Source: Blasia pusilla (lineage: Eukaryota; Marchantiophyta; Marchantiopsida; Blasiales). From it: a stretch of DNA of 64,000 bases. A program made the translations under genes and the position numbers. Below are positions 46,568-56,900 of the stretch, in pieces. The stretch spans positions 5,642,001-5,706,000 of the forward strand of contig CM114274.1 in NCBI GenBank assembly GCA_050084515.1, read 5' to 3'. The notes beneath the pieces are model-generated. The model was not told the origin of the DNA. It saw only the letters and a list, made by a program, of their open reading frames with translations, and searched no databases. The stretch's first letter is position 1. Every line of letters begins with the position of its first letter.

Positions 46568-47850
46568 TTGGCAGCTTTCACAGATAGTGTTAGCTGGCTA
46601 GGAGAGTTGTTGGAGGGGAACGCACATGCGGAGGATGTCCCAGTAGCGGATAGTGCCACAGAGAGACAGGCCATGGTGGGTGTCTCTTCCCATGTTGGCG
46701 AGACCTCTTCACCATTGTGGGGTACGACTCAAGAGCTACAAAGGAGTGTCGATGACCTCGTGAGGCAGGCATGGAGTCATGCCTTTATACCGGAGCAGCA
46801 AGAGTCAGGTGGCAATCGGGCTCATAGAGTGGAGACGTTGATACCACTAGATACCACACCTATTGTGTGGCAGTGTCCAGAGGAGGGTGTTAGGGTGTTA
46901 GATCTCTTCGGAGGGATTACCACCGAAATAGCTACGGTGTTGTAGGCGGGAAAATAGGTGCACTCGTACCTTTATGTGGAGAGAGATGAGACCACACGGC
47001 GAGTATTATTACGTCACATGGCGAGATTGGTCCAGAGATATCTTAAGTTGTTGCCGGTATGTGCAGTACGGGGTATCAACATACACTACCCACTGACATT
47101 TCTTTGTTGGGGGCCCAAGATTTGGATAGAGTTGGCACCATTCATTTGGTGATTGTTGGATGGCCATATCATGGTCATTCATCAGTTGGCCGAGGTTTGG
47201 GTTGGAGGATCCGAGGTCATGAATGTTTTGGGAGTTGCTACGAGTAGTGCGACACTTGCAGGAGAATCAGACATATTCTTTGGCATACATTTTGGAGAAC
47301 GCGTCGTCGTTGGGCAACACTCATGCACGTGTGATGACGAGTATGCATCAGGTGAGGTCCTGGTTAGGACCTACTGTGTTGTTAGATGCAGCGAGAGTTG
47401 GATCATGCGCCCACCGTCCATGGCTGTGGTGGAAGAACTTGATACCATCAAAGGTACTAAATCAAGCATACGATGGAGTTCAGAGAGCACCATATCTCAC
47501 AGTGGATGTTATTTTGGGCTCAAGGCGTCGATCTCAGGTGGTGACGTGGGATGATAGACCACCGTTGGCGATAGCCAATAGGATGGGGGAGTTGAGGGCA
47601 GCCTTACCTAGGTTGGTGAGCTTCCCATCATCCCATGCCTTTTGTCAGGGAGGGCCAAGCATGATTTGGGATGTGATGACCCGAGCATTGGAGGAGCTTA
47701 CAACGGATTAGCACAAGCGTGTCATGGGGTTTGCTACGGGTACGACGACGGTGCTAGGTATGATTGAGACATCTCGGAGATAGGTGTTGGGGCAGGCGAT
47801 GGACCTCAACTATCTCACATGGATAGTCAGCCTAGGTATGGCTAAGCAGA
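46568..47850 (+). pseudogene. Cytosine-5 DNA methyltransferase domain (DNMT3-like) embedded in retrotransposon pol, broken
   Basis: Five diagnostic blocks occur in order. Motif I (S-adenosylmethionine site): VLDLFGGITTEIATVL, 46892-46942. Motif IV: LVIVGWPYHGHS, about 47146-47181. LFWELLRV and motif VI: AYILENAS, about 47283-47306. Motif VIII: DAARVGSCAHRPWLWWKNL, about 47384-47440. Motif X: VLGQAMDLNYLTWIVSLG, about 47786-47839. In DNMTs motif IV is P-C and its Cys attacks cytosine C6; here the codon is TAT (Tyr), so this copy is inactive. Motifs VI and VIII with the preceding F-W-E helix look more like DNMT3/DRM-type enzymes than DNMT1. Pieces lie in frames starting 46568, 46958, 47059, 47223 and 47784, with stops at 46943 and 46955. 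A ~90-residue linker (46568-46850) of unknown role precedes motif I. Confidence 0.85.
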
Positions 47851-48118
47851 GATGGATGCGAGTGTCATCCATGCGGTCACGTCCACTAGTTGGAGCATTG
47901 CCTATACGGTCTGTAGAGGGGGTGGGACAAGGCACCCATGGACTTCTTAGGACGGCGTTCGAGCAGAGAGTGCGAAGGCGGCCAGAGCAACATATGTTCA
48001 TTTTTCGGTTGTGGAGCATGGTGTAGGAGGTCAGAGTGGAGTGGCTGTCACAGAGGTTGCTAGGATTGCTACATAGCAATCAAAGCCGAAGGTTGCGTCC
48101 TCTCTGAGTGAGGTCACG

Positions 48119-49720
48119 ATGGAGACTTGGGAGCCTGTGATAGGTCTCAAGTTGATAGGAGGAGAGCAACGGCGAGTTCACAAGTTTCTGAGAGGGCATG
48201 TTAGTTGTTTTTCCTTGAGTAAGAGAGACTTGGGTACGCTGAAGGGTCCTGGCATACGGATTGAGTTGGCTAGTGACAAGTTGATCTTTCGTTGGCCCTA
48301 CAGGTATTATGATGTGGAGCAAGCCTTGATTCAGAGCAGGAGGCAGGACTTGTGGAGTATGCATCTACCACAATCATGTCGGCTAAGAAGGATATGTATG
48401 GGAATTGGACGGATACGCGGATGTGCGGGGATTACCGATCTATCAACCGACAGACAAAGTCGGACCGATATGCCATGCCTATTCCTAAGGAGATCTTTGA
48501 TGCGGTAGGGCATGCAAAGATCTTTAGTACTTTAGATCTTTGTGTTGGCTATCATCAGCTTCCTATAAGGTTGGAGGACAGGGAGAAGATAACATTATGG
48601 GGGATAGATTGGTTTGGGAGAGATTGCTTGTATTAGTGGCGGTTCTTACCCTTTGGGTTGAAGAACATGCCTGCGGAGTTTCAGAGAGTGGTGGATAGGA
48701 TTCTAGTTGGCTTGGATTTTGTACGGTGTTACATAGATTATATTCTTATCTTCAGTTCCACAGTTGAGGAGCATGAGCGACACCTAGAGGAGGTGTTTCA
48801 GAGATTGCAGTTACATGGACTGAAGTTACATCCACGCAAGAGCACATTCTTTCAGAAGCAGATTGAGTACTTGGGACACATCATATACCCGAGTGGGTTA
48901 GGTGTTCAGCAGACGAAGGTGGAGGCTATTGCGCAAGTTCCACGCCCTATAGATGTGAGTCGAGTCCGAGCGTTTTTGGGAGTGGCGAACTTCTATCGAC
49001 GGTATGTCAAGGGTTTTAGTGCGATCACGAAGTCTTTCACCTTGTTGACGAGACTTGATCATGTTTGGTTGTGGGGAGATGATCAGGAGCGAGCATTTCA
49101 AGAGCTCAAGGATAGGTTGACATCCTCACCTATTTTACAGGGACTGATTAGGGCTCGCCCATTCCAATTACATACGGATTGGAGCATGTTGGGTCTAGGA
49201 GCAGTACTTACTGAGATGGATGATGAGGAGAGGGAGTTCATTGTGGCTTATGCGAGTCGATCGAACAACATTGCAGAGGCGAAGTGCTGCTCCTACGAGG
49301 GAGAGTGCTTGGCTGATGTGGGCCGTGGCATATTTTAGGTGTTACTTATTTGGCAACCCTTTCACACTTATCACTGATCATCAACCATTGAAGTGGTTGA
49401 TGGAGTCGGACAAGCTTACGGGAAAGCTTGCCATGTGGGCTCTATTACTACATGAGTATGAGTTCGAGGTGGTTCATAGGCCAGGATGGTTGAACCAGGA
49501 TGCGGATGGGTTGAGTCGTAATCCATGTCCAAGTCAGAGAGACGACACAGGAGCTCGATGGCACGGAGAGAGTGATGAGGAGATGGTGCCCGGTTGGCAT
49601 GCATCTGCTTATCTTTGTTGGTTGACTATGGCATGCATCTGCCTATCTTTGTTGGTTGACTATGGCACGTCAACCATAGGTGGTGACTCCAATGGTCGGG
49701 TCGGATGATGAGCCTTTGGA
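48119..49720 (+). pseudogene. Reverse transcriptase and RNase H, broken
   Basis: A pre-RT segment (LGTLKGPGIRIELASDK, from about 48230) leads into RT: GDYRSINRQT, FSTLDLCVGYHQLP (first catalytic Asp present), LPFGLKNMPAEFQR, and the catalytic box read as YIDY at 48730-48741 instead of Y-I-D-D. The connection (FLGVANFYRRYVKGFS) follows and then RNase H (HTDWSMLGLGAVL; LITDHQPLKWLM; HRPGWLNQDADGLSRNP). The pieces lie in frames 48352-48636, 48658-49338 and 49220-49708, separated by a stop after DCLY and a frame change near 49300. A 34-bp duplication lies at 49595-49662. The enzyme would copy element RNA into DNA. Confidence 0.92.
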
Positions 49721-49969
49721 TCTGAAGGTCAATGAGGAGGCAACAGGTGGTCATGATATCCATGACGACGTGGAGGTTATGGAGTTCTTGCGTACTGGCG
49801 TCATAGCAAGCATAGTGAGTGCTAGGGAACAGGATCTGATCCTACACAGAGCCAGGAGATTCAAGTGGCAGGGGACTCACATTTTGCAGGTATGGGAGAA
49901 TGGTAGTATACGAGTGAGACCTCATCCTTCCCAGCGAGCAAGTATAGTGCAACATCCCCATTTTTGAGT

Positions 49970-50657
49970 TGGGGCATTTTGGAGTAGAGCGTACTTACAA
50001 CTTACTCCACGTTCAGTATTGGTGGGCGGCATGCATACTGGGAAACAAAAGTTTGTGGCCAGATGTTTGGTATGTGACCGAGTGCTAGCATCTTTCAATG
50101 CTCCCACTGCACAATTACATCCTTTGCCGATTATGGGTTTAGGTTATCGGTGGAGTTTAGACTTCGCGGGACCTTTTCCATTGATGTTGCATCATCACAG
50201 GTACATGTTGGTCATGGTGGAGCATTTCTCCAAGTGGATAGATTTGGTGGCACTACCAGACAAGGCGAGCAAGGGAACAACTTATGCATTTCTAGATCGT
50301 GTGCTTAGTCATTTTGGTGCACGGACAGAGGTGTTGACTGACCAGGGTATCAAGTTGAGGGGAGAGTTTCAGGCCTTGTGTGATCAGGTGCTGATAGAGC
50401 ACCACACCACGTCCAGAGATCATCCTGAGTCGGATGGGTTGGCGGAGAGAGTAGTGCAGACGATGAAGAGAGGATTACGCAAGTATGGCTTGCAACGGAG
50501 ACAGTTGAGGGAGTGGGAGCTACAGTTGCCATGGTTGGCTATGGATTATCGCTTTAGTAGGCAGACATCCTGGCGTCATTTTCATTGTACTTTTTACTCT
50601 TTGGGAGAGAGCCAGATTTACCTGCAGCTATTCGACGTGACATGGCAGAGGTGTTAG
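49970..50657 (+). pseudogene. Integrase, broken
   Basis: Remains of the N-terminal HHCC zinc domain are visible (GHFGVERTYN near 49970, and ARCLVCDRV near 50055). The catalytic core in the frame 50019-50657 has Asp in WSLDFAGPFP (50160), Asp in LTDQGIKLRGEF (50340) and Glu in SDGLAERVVQ (50445). There are 59 and 34 residues between them, close to the D,D-35-E spacing of the family. The frame breaks at about 50575 (SRQTSWRHFHC) and ends at 50657. A C-terminal extension in other frames follows, leading to the PHD finger. Confidence 0.9.
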
Positions 50658-50869
50658 ATCTTGATGATCCAGATGTGTGGGTACAAGCGTGTTCTCAAAG
50701 GGCGGAGATTTTTCATAGAGTTATGCCCATGGCTTTTGAGAACTTAGGTATTGCTTAGCATAGGGATACATTGAGGTATGCGACCATTCGTGGATGAGAT
50801 TATCGTCCAGGGATAAGGAGGTTTCCTCTTAGAGATTACATGCATTTATAGCAGGCGGCACCCACGACG

Positions 50870-51232
50870 CTAGATGTTAGTGCAGAGCGCACGATCCTAC
50901 GTATGCACGAGGTTTTACCGACAGGAATCCTCATGTTGGAGGGACGGGATGGTTTGGTTTGGAAGGATCATGTGCGCAACCGTGCGCCATGTTACCTTTC
51001 GAACGTGGACGAGACAGTGGATCCGAGTTTGGCAGTGGTACCACTGCCATATACCTCAATCCAGTGGCTTGAGGTGTATGTTGTGTGGATCTGTGAGGGG
51101 TGTAGCCACCATGTTGGTATGTGATGGTTGTTCTCGAGGGTGGCATATGTCATGCCTGACACCCCCCCCTTACCCCCTCCTCCTCTTGATGTAGTTCCCA
51201 CGGGACGATGGACATGTCCAAGATGTGTATAG
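50870..51232 (+). pseudogene. C-terminal extension of pol with PHD-type zinc finger
   Basis: After the integrase, sequence including LPTGILMLEGRDGLVWKDHV leads to a Cys/His cluster from 51075: CMLCGSVRGVATMLVCDGC, SRGWHMSCLTPP, then after a run of eight C's and a frame change, VPTGRWTCPRC ending at 51226, followed by a stop at 51230-51232. The pattern C-x2-C-x11-C-x2-C-x4-H-x2-C…W-x-C-x2-C is that of PHD fingers, which in cellular proteins read histone H3 tails. It sits where chromoviruses carry a chromodomain, so a role in targeting integration to chromatin is a fair inference. All eight ligands are present in this copy. Confidence 0.78.
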
Positions 51233-51309
51233 GATAGTAGGTCATGTCAGGGAGATGTGATATTTTCTACCTGGAGTTAGGGGGATCCAACTGCCAACTA
51301 GGAGGGCGG

Positions 51310-51445
51310 TTGTGTGATCTCCATGTATATGTATGAGTTGATTTCTGCAAATGTGTGGATCTACCTGTATGTGGGAAAGATCGATGTTGTGTGGTGTGGA
51401 TGTGACTAGCGATGTATGTTGTATAGCGATGTGTATGCACACAAC
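51310..51445 (+). repeat. 3'-untranslated block R, first copy (before 3' LTR)
   Basis: Sequence starting GTTGTGTGATCTCCATG runs about 135 bp up to the 3' LTR. A close copy begins at 51924, immediately after the LTR (offset 614 bp). Confidence 0.88.
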
Positions 51446-51448
51446 AAC

Positions 51449-51923
51449 TGTCACATCTAAGTAGCTGATAGGCCGAGATCTATCGTGGAATAGGAGCCAG
51501 CGGATTGTCTTGAGTGTAACTTTATCCCGAGATGTTGGATGAGGTTGAGGGTAGGTCTCTTGTGTCAAAAGCGTTGTTTCTGACAACTTTTCTATTGAGG
51601 TCTTTCACAGCCAAGTGACTTGTAGAGCACTTCATCCGCCCTTGGTAACCTATGTGCGCACGTTACCAAGAGGATAGCCATTTTTTTGGGAAGAGCCTTT
51701 TGGCTCTTCCCAACCCTATATAAGGGAGGAAGATGGCTTTCCCAAGCCATCTTTCTCATGTTGGGCCGTTGGTGTATGATTCTTGCTCGGGTGTGTGAGT
51801 TAGGATTGGGTGCTAGGGTCTGGATTCCTTGATAGCACAAGGTGGACGAGGCTCGATATGCCGATGTAGAATTAGGAGTGGAGTTTTAGGTCATGTGTGC
51901 CATTTTTACTACTATTTATTTTT
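51449..51923 (+). repeat. 3' LTR
   Basis: Begins TGTCACATCTAAGTAGC and aligns with 42213-42694 over its whole length, with many substitutions and small indels. It has the same three palindromes: 51642-51669, 51688-51711 and 51730-51753, with TATATAA at 51717-51723. P1 has lost its ninth base pair and its loop has changed, while P2 and P3 are unchanged in their stems. Confidence 0.88.
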
Positions 51924-52112
51924 GTTGTGTGATCTCCATGAATATGTATGAGTTGATTTTTGTACATGTGTGGATCTATCCGTGTGTGGGGAAGATCGGT
52001 GTTGTGTGGTGTGGATGTGACCAGCGATGTATGTTGTGTAGCAATGTCTATGCGCACGACAATGTTGATGACAATTGATGTATGTGGTAAGCAATGTGTA
52101 TGCGTAGGACAT
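51924..52112 (+). repeat. Block R, second copy, and a further partial copy after the 3' LTR
   Basis: The R block is repeated from 51924 to about 52058 with scattered changes. A short third piece (GATGTATGT…AGCAATGTGTATGCG, 52078-52112) repeats its last ~35 bases. In a simple LTR element, internal 3' sequence should not follow the 3' LTR. Confidence 0.8.
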
Positions 52113-53624
52113 CTTCTCACTAGCCTTGCAAAGCATATCCTACCTTGACAGAGAGATTATTGTAGAGTCATCCTCTTTACGCCTCCTCATTAGATTACAA
52201 AGAGTGTCCTACTTTGAGGTTGTCAAGTGTAAGACTTAGGTTGAGTCTTTGAGACCCAAGTAATTGGTCGCATATCTTGTAAAGGTTAAGTCAATGAAAC
52301 ACTTTAATTTCATTAAGTATAGATTTTTCCAAGGTCCCTATTGTCTCCCTAGGGAAGCTTGTTCCCCAAACCGTCACCTATTTTCTCTTGTCATTCACCA
52401 AAGGTAAAGTGTGGCGGCTAATTCCTTAAGGTGTTTACCAAATGGTCTCCTAGCTCCAAACCTAAAATAGGGTCAAACGTATGGTATTTTGGATCAAGAA
52501 TTGAATGACTAGGAAGGACAAGTAACCTTCCCGAAAGAGGTTGGGCCCCTTTCACCTAAGGATTGTCTTTAAGAAAATGCCCATATCAACTAGTCTAAGT
52601 CCATAACTTAGTCTATTGTCATTTGATATGTTGGTCTTTATCTTAAGGCCACTCGCTCATTTTCATCATCCCTTCCTTTGACTAATCACTCACAACCAAA
52701 ATAAGGAATACAATCTTAGTAGGAGGGAAGGAAGAAAACCCTAAATTTCAACAAGGGTAGGCTCCACAGTAAATTTGTAAGTATTTAATATTTAATAGGG
52801 GAGAGGAGATGAAATAAGGGAGTAAGGGATAACTAAAGAAGATGAACAAACCAACCCTCATTTAATACTCTCCAAAGAAACCTTTTTGTTCCTTGGAAAG
52901 TGAAGTCAAGTGATGACTCTCCATCCCTTTGTTGAGAAACGAAGAAAAAAAACAAGGAGATAATCCATCAATGTCTTGCCATATTTATCTTTGCCTTCCA
53001 TGGAGGTTGTGAACAATAATAGTGGGGACTAAAGAGGAAGGGTTAAACAATCGCCATTCCTTTGAAGAGTAGATGCGTGGAAATGGTAGAAAATGAACAC
53101 GAGGTGGTAGGGACTAGGATAAGAAAAGGAGGCAAAGGAATGGACCTTCCATTCTTTTAGGAAGAAAAAAATGAGATGTATCCCCACATATGTAGAACTC
53201 GTAAGTTGCCCATAAGAGTCCGTGCTTTGCACGGTCCTTTGACAATATACCTTCCCAACACTCTTGATAAAGCTTTCTTCACCCCATTCTCGTAGACAAC
53301 TCATATGGTAAAAAATACATTAGACATACGGCAACCTTCGCCATATATGATTGTGTTTGTAAGTACGGCCTCTACATACAATCACTTTTTTTTTCTCACT
53401 ATCTAATCGTGTCATTCACATGAGTATAGCTAACTCTCAAATTCCCCCTTCTCAAGGCCCCAAACTGGTTCTAGATTGCCTTGGCATGTGACATCACCTC
53501 AAAACCTTTCCGACACACGTGGCACAAAGAGGATCCTCCATGGAGGATCCCTCGGCCCAACCCATAGCACCTCACAAAAATACTAGTGTCCATCGAAAAC
53601 ATTTTTAATGTCTAGCAAAACTTT
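52113..53624. other. No gene recognised; upstream region of eIF3m
   Basis: AT-rich with frequent stops in all frames and no recognisable domain. It probably holds the distal promoter of the downstream eIF3m gene and old transposon flank. Confidence 0.5.
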
Positions 53625-53900
53625 TATATATATATATATATAGTGAATAGATAAATAAAAACCCTCCCGGTGCCCGCCGGAGCCGTCGTGCAAGGAAAAA
53701 TACGCGATCCGTGCGTCCGTCCGGCCATGTGCTAACACGAAGGCGGCAACGGAAAGAGGTGAGGGGCCTCTCTCTCTCTCGTCCCCCGTAAAGTCCAAAC
53801 CCGTGCACCTTCTAGGGTTCGCCTTTTTGCCTCTCCCTCTTCTCCTTCATACCTCTCTCTCCCCGTCTCTCTCTCTCTCGCTCGCTCTCTGACGCTCGGC
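53625..53900 (+). promoter_or_regulatory. Putative eIF3m promoter and CT-rich leader
   Basis: A (TA)9 run at about 53625-53642 could serve as TATA element. CT tracts at about 53766-53784, 53845-53858 and 53864-53890 precede the ATG at 53979. CT-rich leaders are usual for highly expressed plant housekeeping genes. No transcription start was observed directly. Confidence 0.45.
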
Positions 53901-53978
53901 GCGTCTGGTTCGTGAGGTTGCGGTCGCACTCGTCGAGCGCTAGCTGCTGCGAATTGTTGCGTGTTCGGAGGGGAAGCC

Positions 53979-56900
53979 ATGACGACGCTGGTGGAGACAT
54001 CGGACGAGGAGCCGACGATGGCCGTCGCGCGCACCGTCGCCGAGCTTGCGTGGTCACAGGGAGGCGCTGATGTAAATCCGAACTCGCATGGCCGTCGATT
54101 CGTGGCGTTTGCGTGTTTGTATTTTCCTCGATGTTGTGATGGTTTGGAACTTTTGTGTGATGGACACTCGGTGTCTGGAGAGGATGTTTTCGCCGTCGGC
54201 GCTGGTTTATGTGCTTCCTGATGGTGGAGTACGCTTTGTGTGCTTGATTGCCGGCGGGGGTTTCTTCGTAATTTTGCGATTTTTTGGAACTGTTGGTGGG
54301 ATAGTTGGTCGCCCTCTGGAGATGTTGTCTTTGTCAGCTTTTCAGGTTTTTCTGTTTGCTGTGGGTACTTGTTAATTGGTACGTGCGAATTTGGTCAAGA
54401 TTTCAACACGAATATCACGTGATGTGTTGCAGTGGTTGTCAGTTTTAAATGACGAATTGCATCTGGATTTTGCAGATAGCGGAGCCGGCGGTTGCTCAAT
54501 TTGTTTCGGAGGCGGAGGCGCTGTTGGTCTCGGGTCGATTCTTTGATCTGGTGTCACTTCTACTGACGTCGGCGGATGTAGTACTGGCCAACGCGGCAGA
54601 GAAGGGTGAGCTTCTATTTGAAGTGTGTATTACTTTGTTCTGAAATTGAATGGCTCGGGAATCTGGTTAAAGGCCGATTCTGCTGTAGAGGTTTCGAGCT
54701 CGAGATTACGAGGAGGATCGGGAACGAGAGGACAGAATGCGAACTTTCCAGATTTGAACAACACGTCAGGCAGATGACGAATCCAGTGCACGATGGGCTC
54801 TATAGAAAAAGGGATAGAGGAAAATAATCCCAGCGTTCGGGACAAAACTGAGAATGTTCTCAGCTAGCAATCACTATGTCAAAGGCAACTCAAAGGACAT
54901 GTTCCGAATGCCAAGGTCTGAGAGACGTTGGGGACGAAGTGCATTGCGATGGGGCCTTTCTCATTGAGATGCATGCACACTGACCTTCCATCGGAAAGCT
55001 TCGTTACAGAACTGGAGGAATTGGCACAGGTTTTCTTGGTGAGGCCTTGTCACTGGACCAGGACGTGGGTTGTAAGTCCTGAGGTCATGCATTTCTGAGG
55101 CTGTCTCATGGGCTTAGGAGATGAGAATGAATTTTAAGTGGACTTAGGAGCTTTTAATCTTGTGAAAGGTCTGACGGACGTTCTTCCAGCGTCAAAATCA
55201 ACCATACGTGAATCGTATTCACAACGAGTGTGCTTTCCTTAGCACCTCCCTCTATTCATCTCTAATTCGAAGCTTCTCTTCATCCAAGACGTCTGCCTAA
55301 AATCCCAAGGTTAGAAGCAGACTGTGAAATTATTCCGATTTTTGGAAGATAAAAGAAACTCTCCTCCCACTAGCCCCTACTTCCCCTCCTCATCTTTCAC
55401 CTAGGATTTTCATATTCTACGTTCGTTACATACTAGGGCCACCCTTCAAGGCCACAGTCCCCTTGAAATCTATGAATTACAATACCAGATCCAGGTTGCG
55501 AGCTGCTTCCGATAGACAGTGTAGACACCAAGGATTCCTGTCATTTGTCTATTTTCAAATTGGAGTTCTGCTTCTCGAGCTCTTACATCAAGATGATGAG
55601 ATGCCAGCAGTTCTTGCTTTGTAAGACCTCTGATAGTCTCGGAACAGTTTCAGATTAACTGGAAGTTTGACAAGACATTGACTCCAATCACCTTAGTAAT
55701 AATAGATTTTGTGACATAGAAGCACTCCAGCAAATTACCATTGCCACTTGCCTCGGTATCTCTGTGTGGAGCGCGCGTGCTCCTCTCCACTGTACTGAAT
55801 CTTGAGGTGCAAATGCAGTACTTCAGTTTTACTTGTCTTTGTGACCCTCTCTTCGTGTGCCCCAATTTCTGTGGTGGGACCTTTTTCCTTGTTGCTCTCA
55901 TTATCTGAATAATGGATAGGGAGAGGGACACAAACTGGTCTGTCGTCCATGGGCGGGTCCGCAAGGTGTAAGATAAGCAATCTGCTTGAAGCACAAACAT
56001 TTGTAGCAACGTGTATCTTAGGCTTCCCTAAATTAGACTTATTTTGAGGTTTGGTCTTCCTTTAGTTATGCGAGTTGCAATCATTCTGAAGGGCGTCTAA
56101 GGTAGCTTTCAGACCCAGGGATTTAAGTGGATGGTTCCCCATTTATTTTTCTTCTGCTTGTGGAGTTTTATCTCTTCATTGTTACTTGCCCACTTAATCA
56201 CTATTGCCCTCCCACAAATAACTAAGTCAGTGAGTGAAGAATCCTCTCAATGACCACACAAAGCTTGAGGTCAAATTTGATATTGGGTGGTTGCTAGTAC
56301 AGCAAATTTAATCTTATGGTGAAATATGCGGAGGCAGTCCAAGTATGTTTTCACTAAGGCATCGTTCTCTTTGAAGAGATTAATGGGGTAGTGTTGTGTC
56401 TCGACAAGTGTCCATCTCAAATTTTTATCTTTACATGTGTTAAACTTTTTTATCTGCAGTGAAGTGTTTCTCTGCTCACACCCAGTTTTTAGTTGCCAGC
56501 CTCTAGAGCTGTTAATGCCCTTGCCTGATGGACTTTGTGATAGCTTAGAATGCCATGCTGGCTGTTGATACTACAATGTTGCAGTGACCCATTTCGTGGT
56601 CTTCTTCCGTCCTCTTTTATGGAGACCACTTATTACCAATAAGGAATGAGGTATTTGAATATAGTGGCAGGTTTTTTTGGGCAAATGAATCTCTGGTTAT
56701 TTGATCCATCCCACTTATAGACTATGTCACTTGTTTGTGAAACAGATTTGGAGTGTATCTTTACTGTCATCTGCAACTTGGTGAACAAAGCCCAAAGTCC
56801 AGATGAGGCCCTTGAAATGGCGGAATTGATTGGAAACAAATTGGTTGTACAACCTATTGACAAACCAGCTCTACGTCTTAAAATGTAAGTTATTTCTTCT

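Larger units (their letters stand above)
42213..51923 (+). mobile_element. Ty3/gypsy LTR retrotransposon carrying a cytosine-5 DNA methyltransferase and a PHD finger, decayed
   Basis: Two direct repeats of about 480 bp (LTRs, 42213-42694 and 51449-51923) flank gag with zinc knuckles, protease, a DNA methyltransferase domain, reverse transcriptase, RNase H, integrase and a PHD finger, all on the + strand. The order RT-RNase H-integrase is that of Ty3/gypsy. The methyltransferase between protease and RT and the PHD finger after integrase are accessory modules. Span is about 9.7 kb. The LTRs differ by many substitutions and small indels, and coding regions have many frameshifts, so the insertion is old. 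I could not identify a target-site duplication or a standard primer-binding site. Confidence 0.9.

Noticed and set aside
53625-53642. (TA)9 run as a certain TATA box for eIF3m
   Set aside because: Position is reasonable, but a TA microsatellite gives no precise start site; kept only as a weak promoter call.
55650-56009. Minus-strand 119-codon frame inside eIF3m intron 2
   Set aside because: No domain, overlaps another frame, lies in a long intron; treated as chance.
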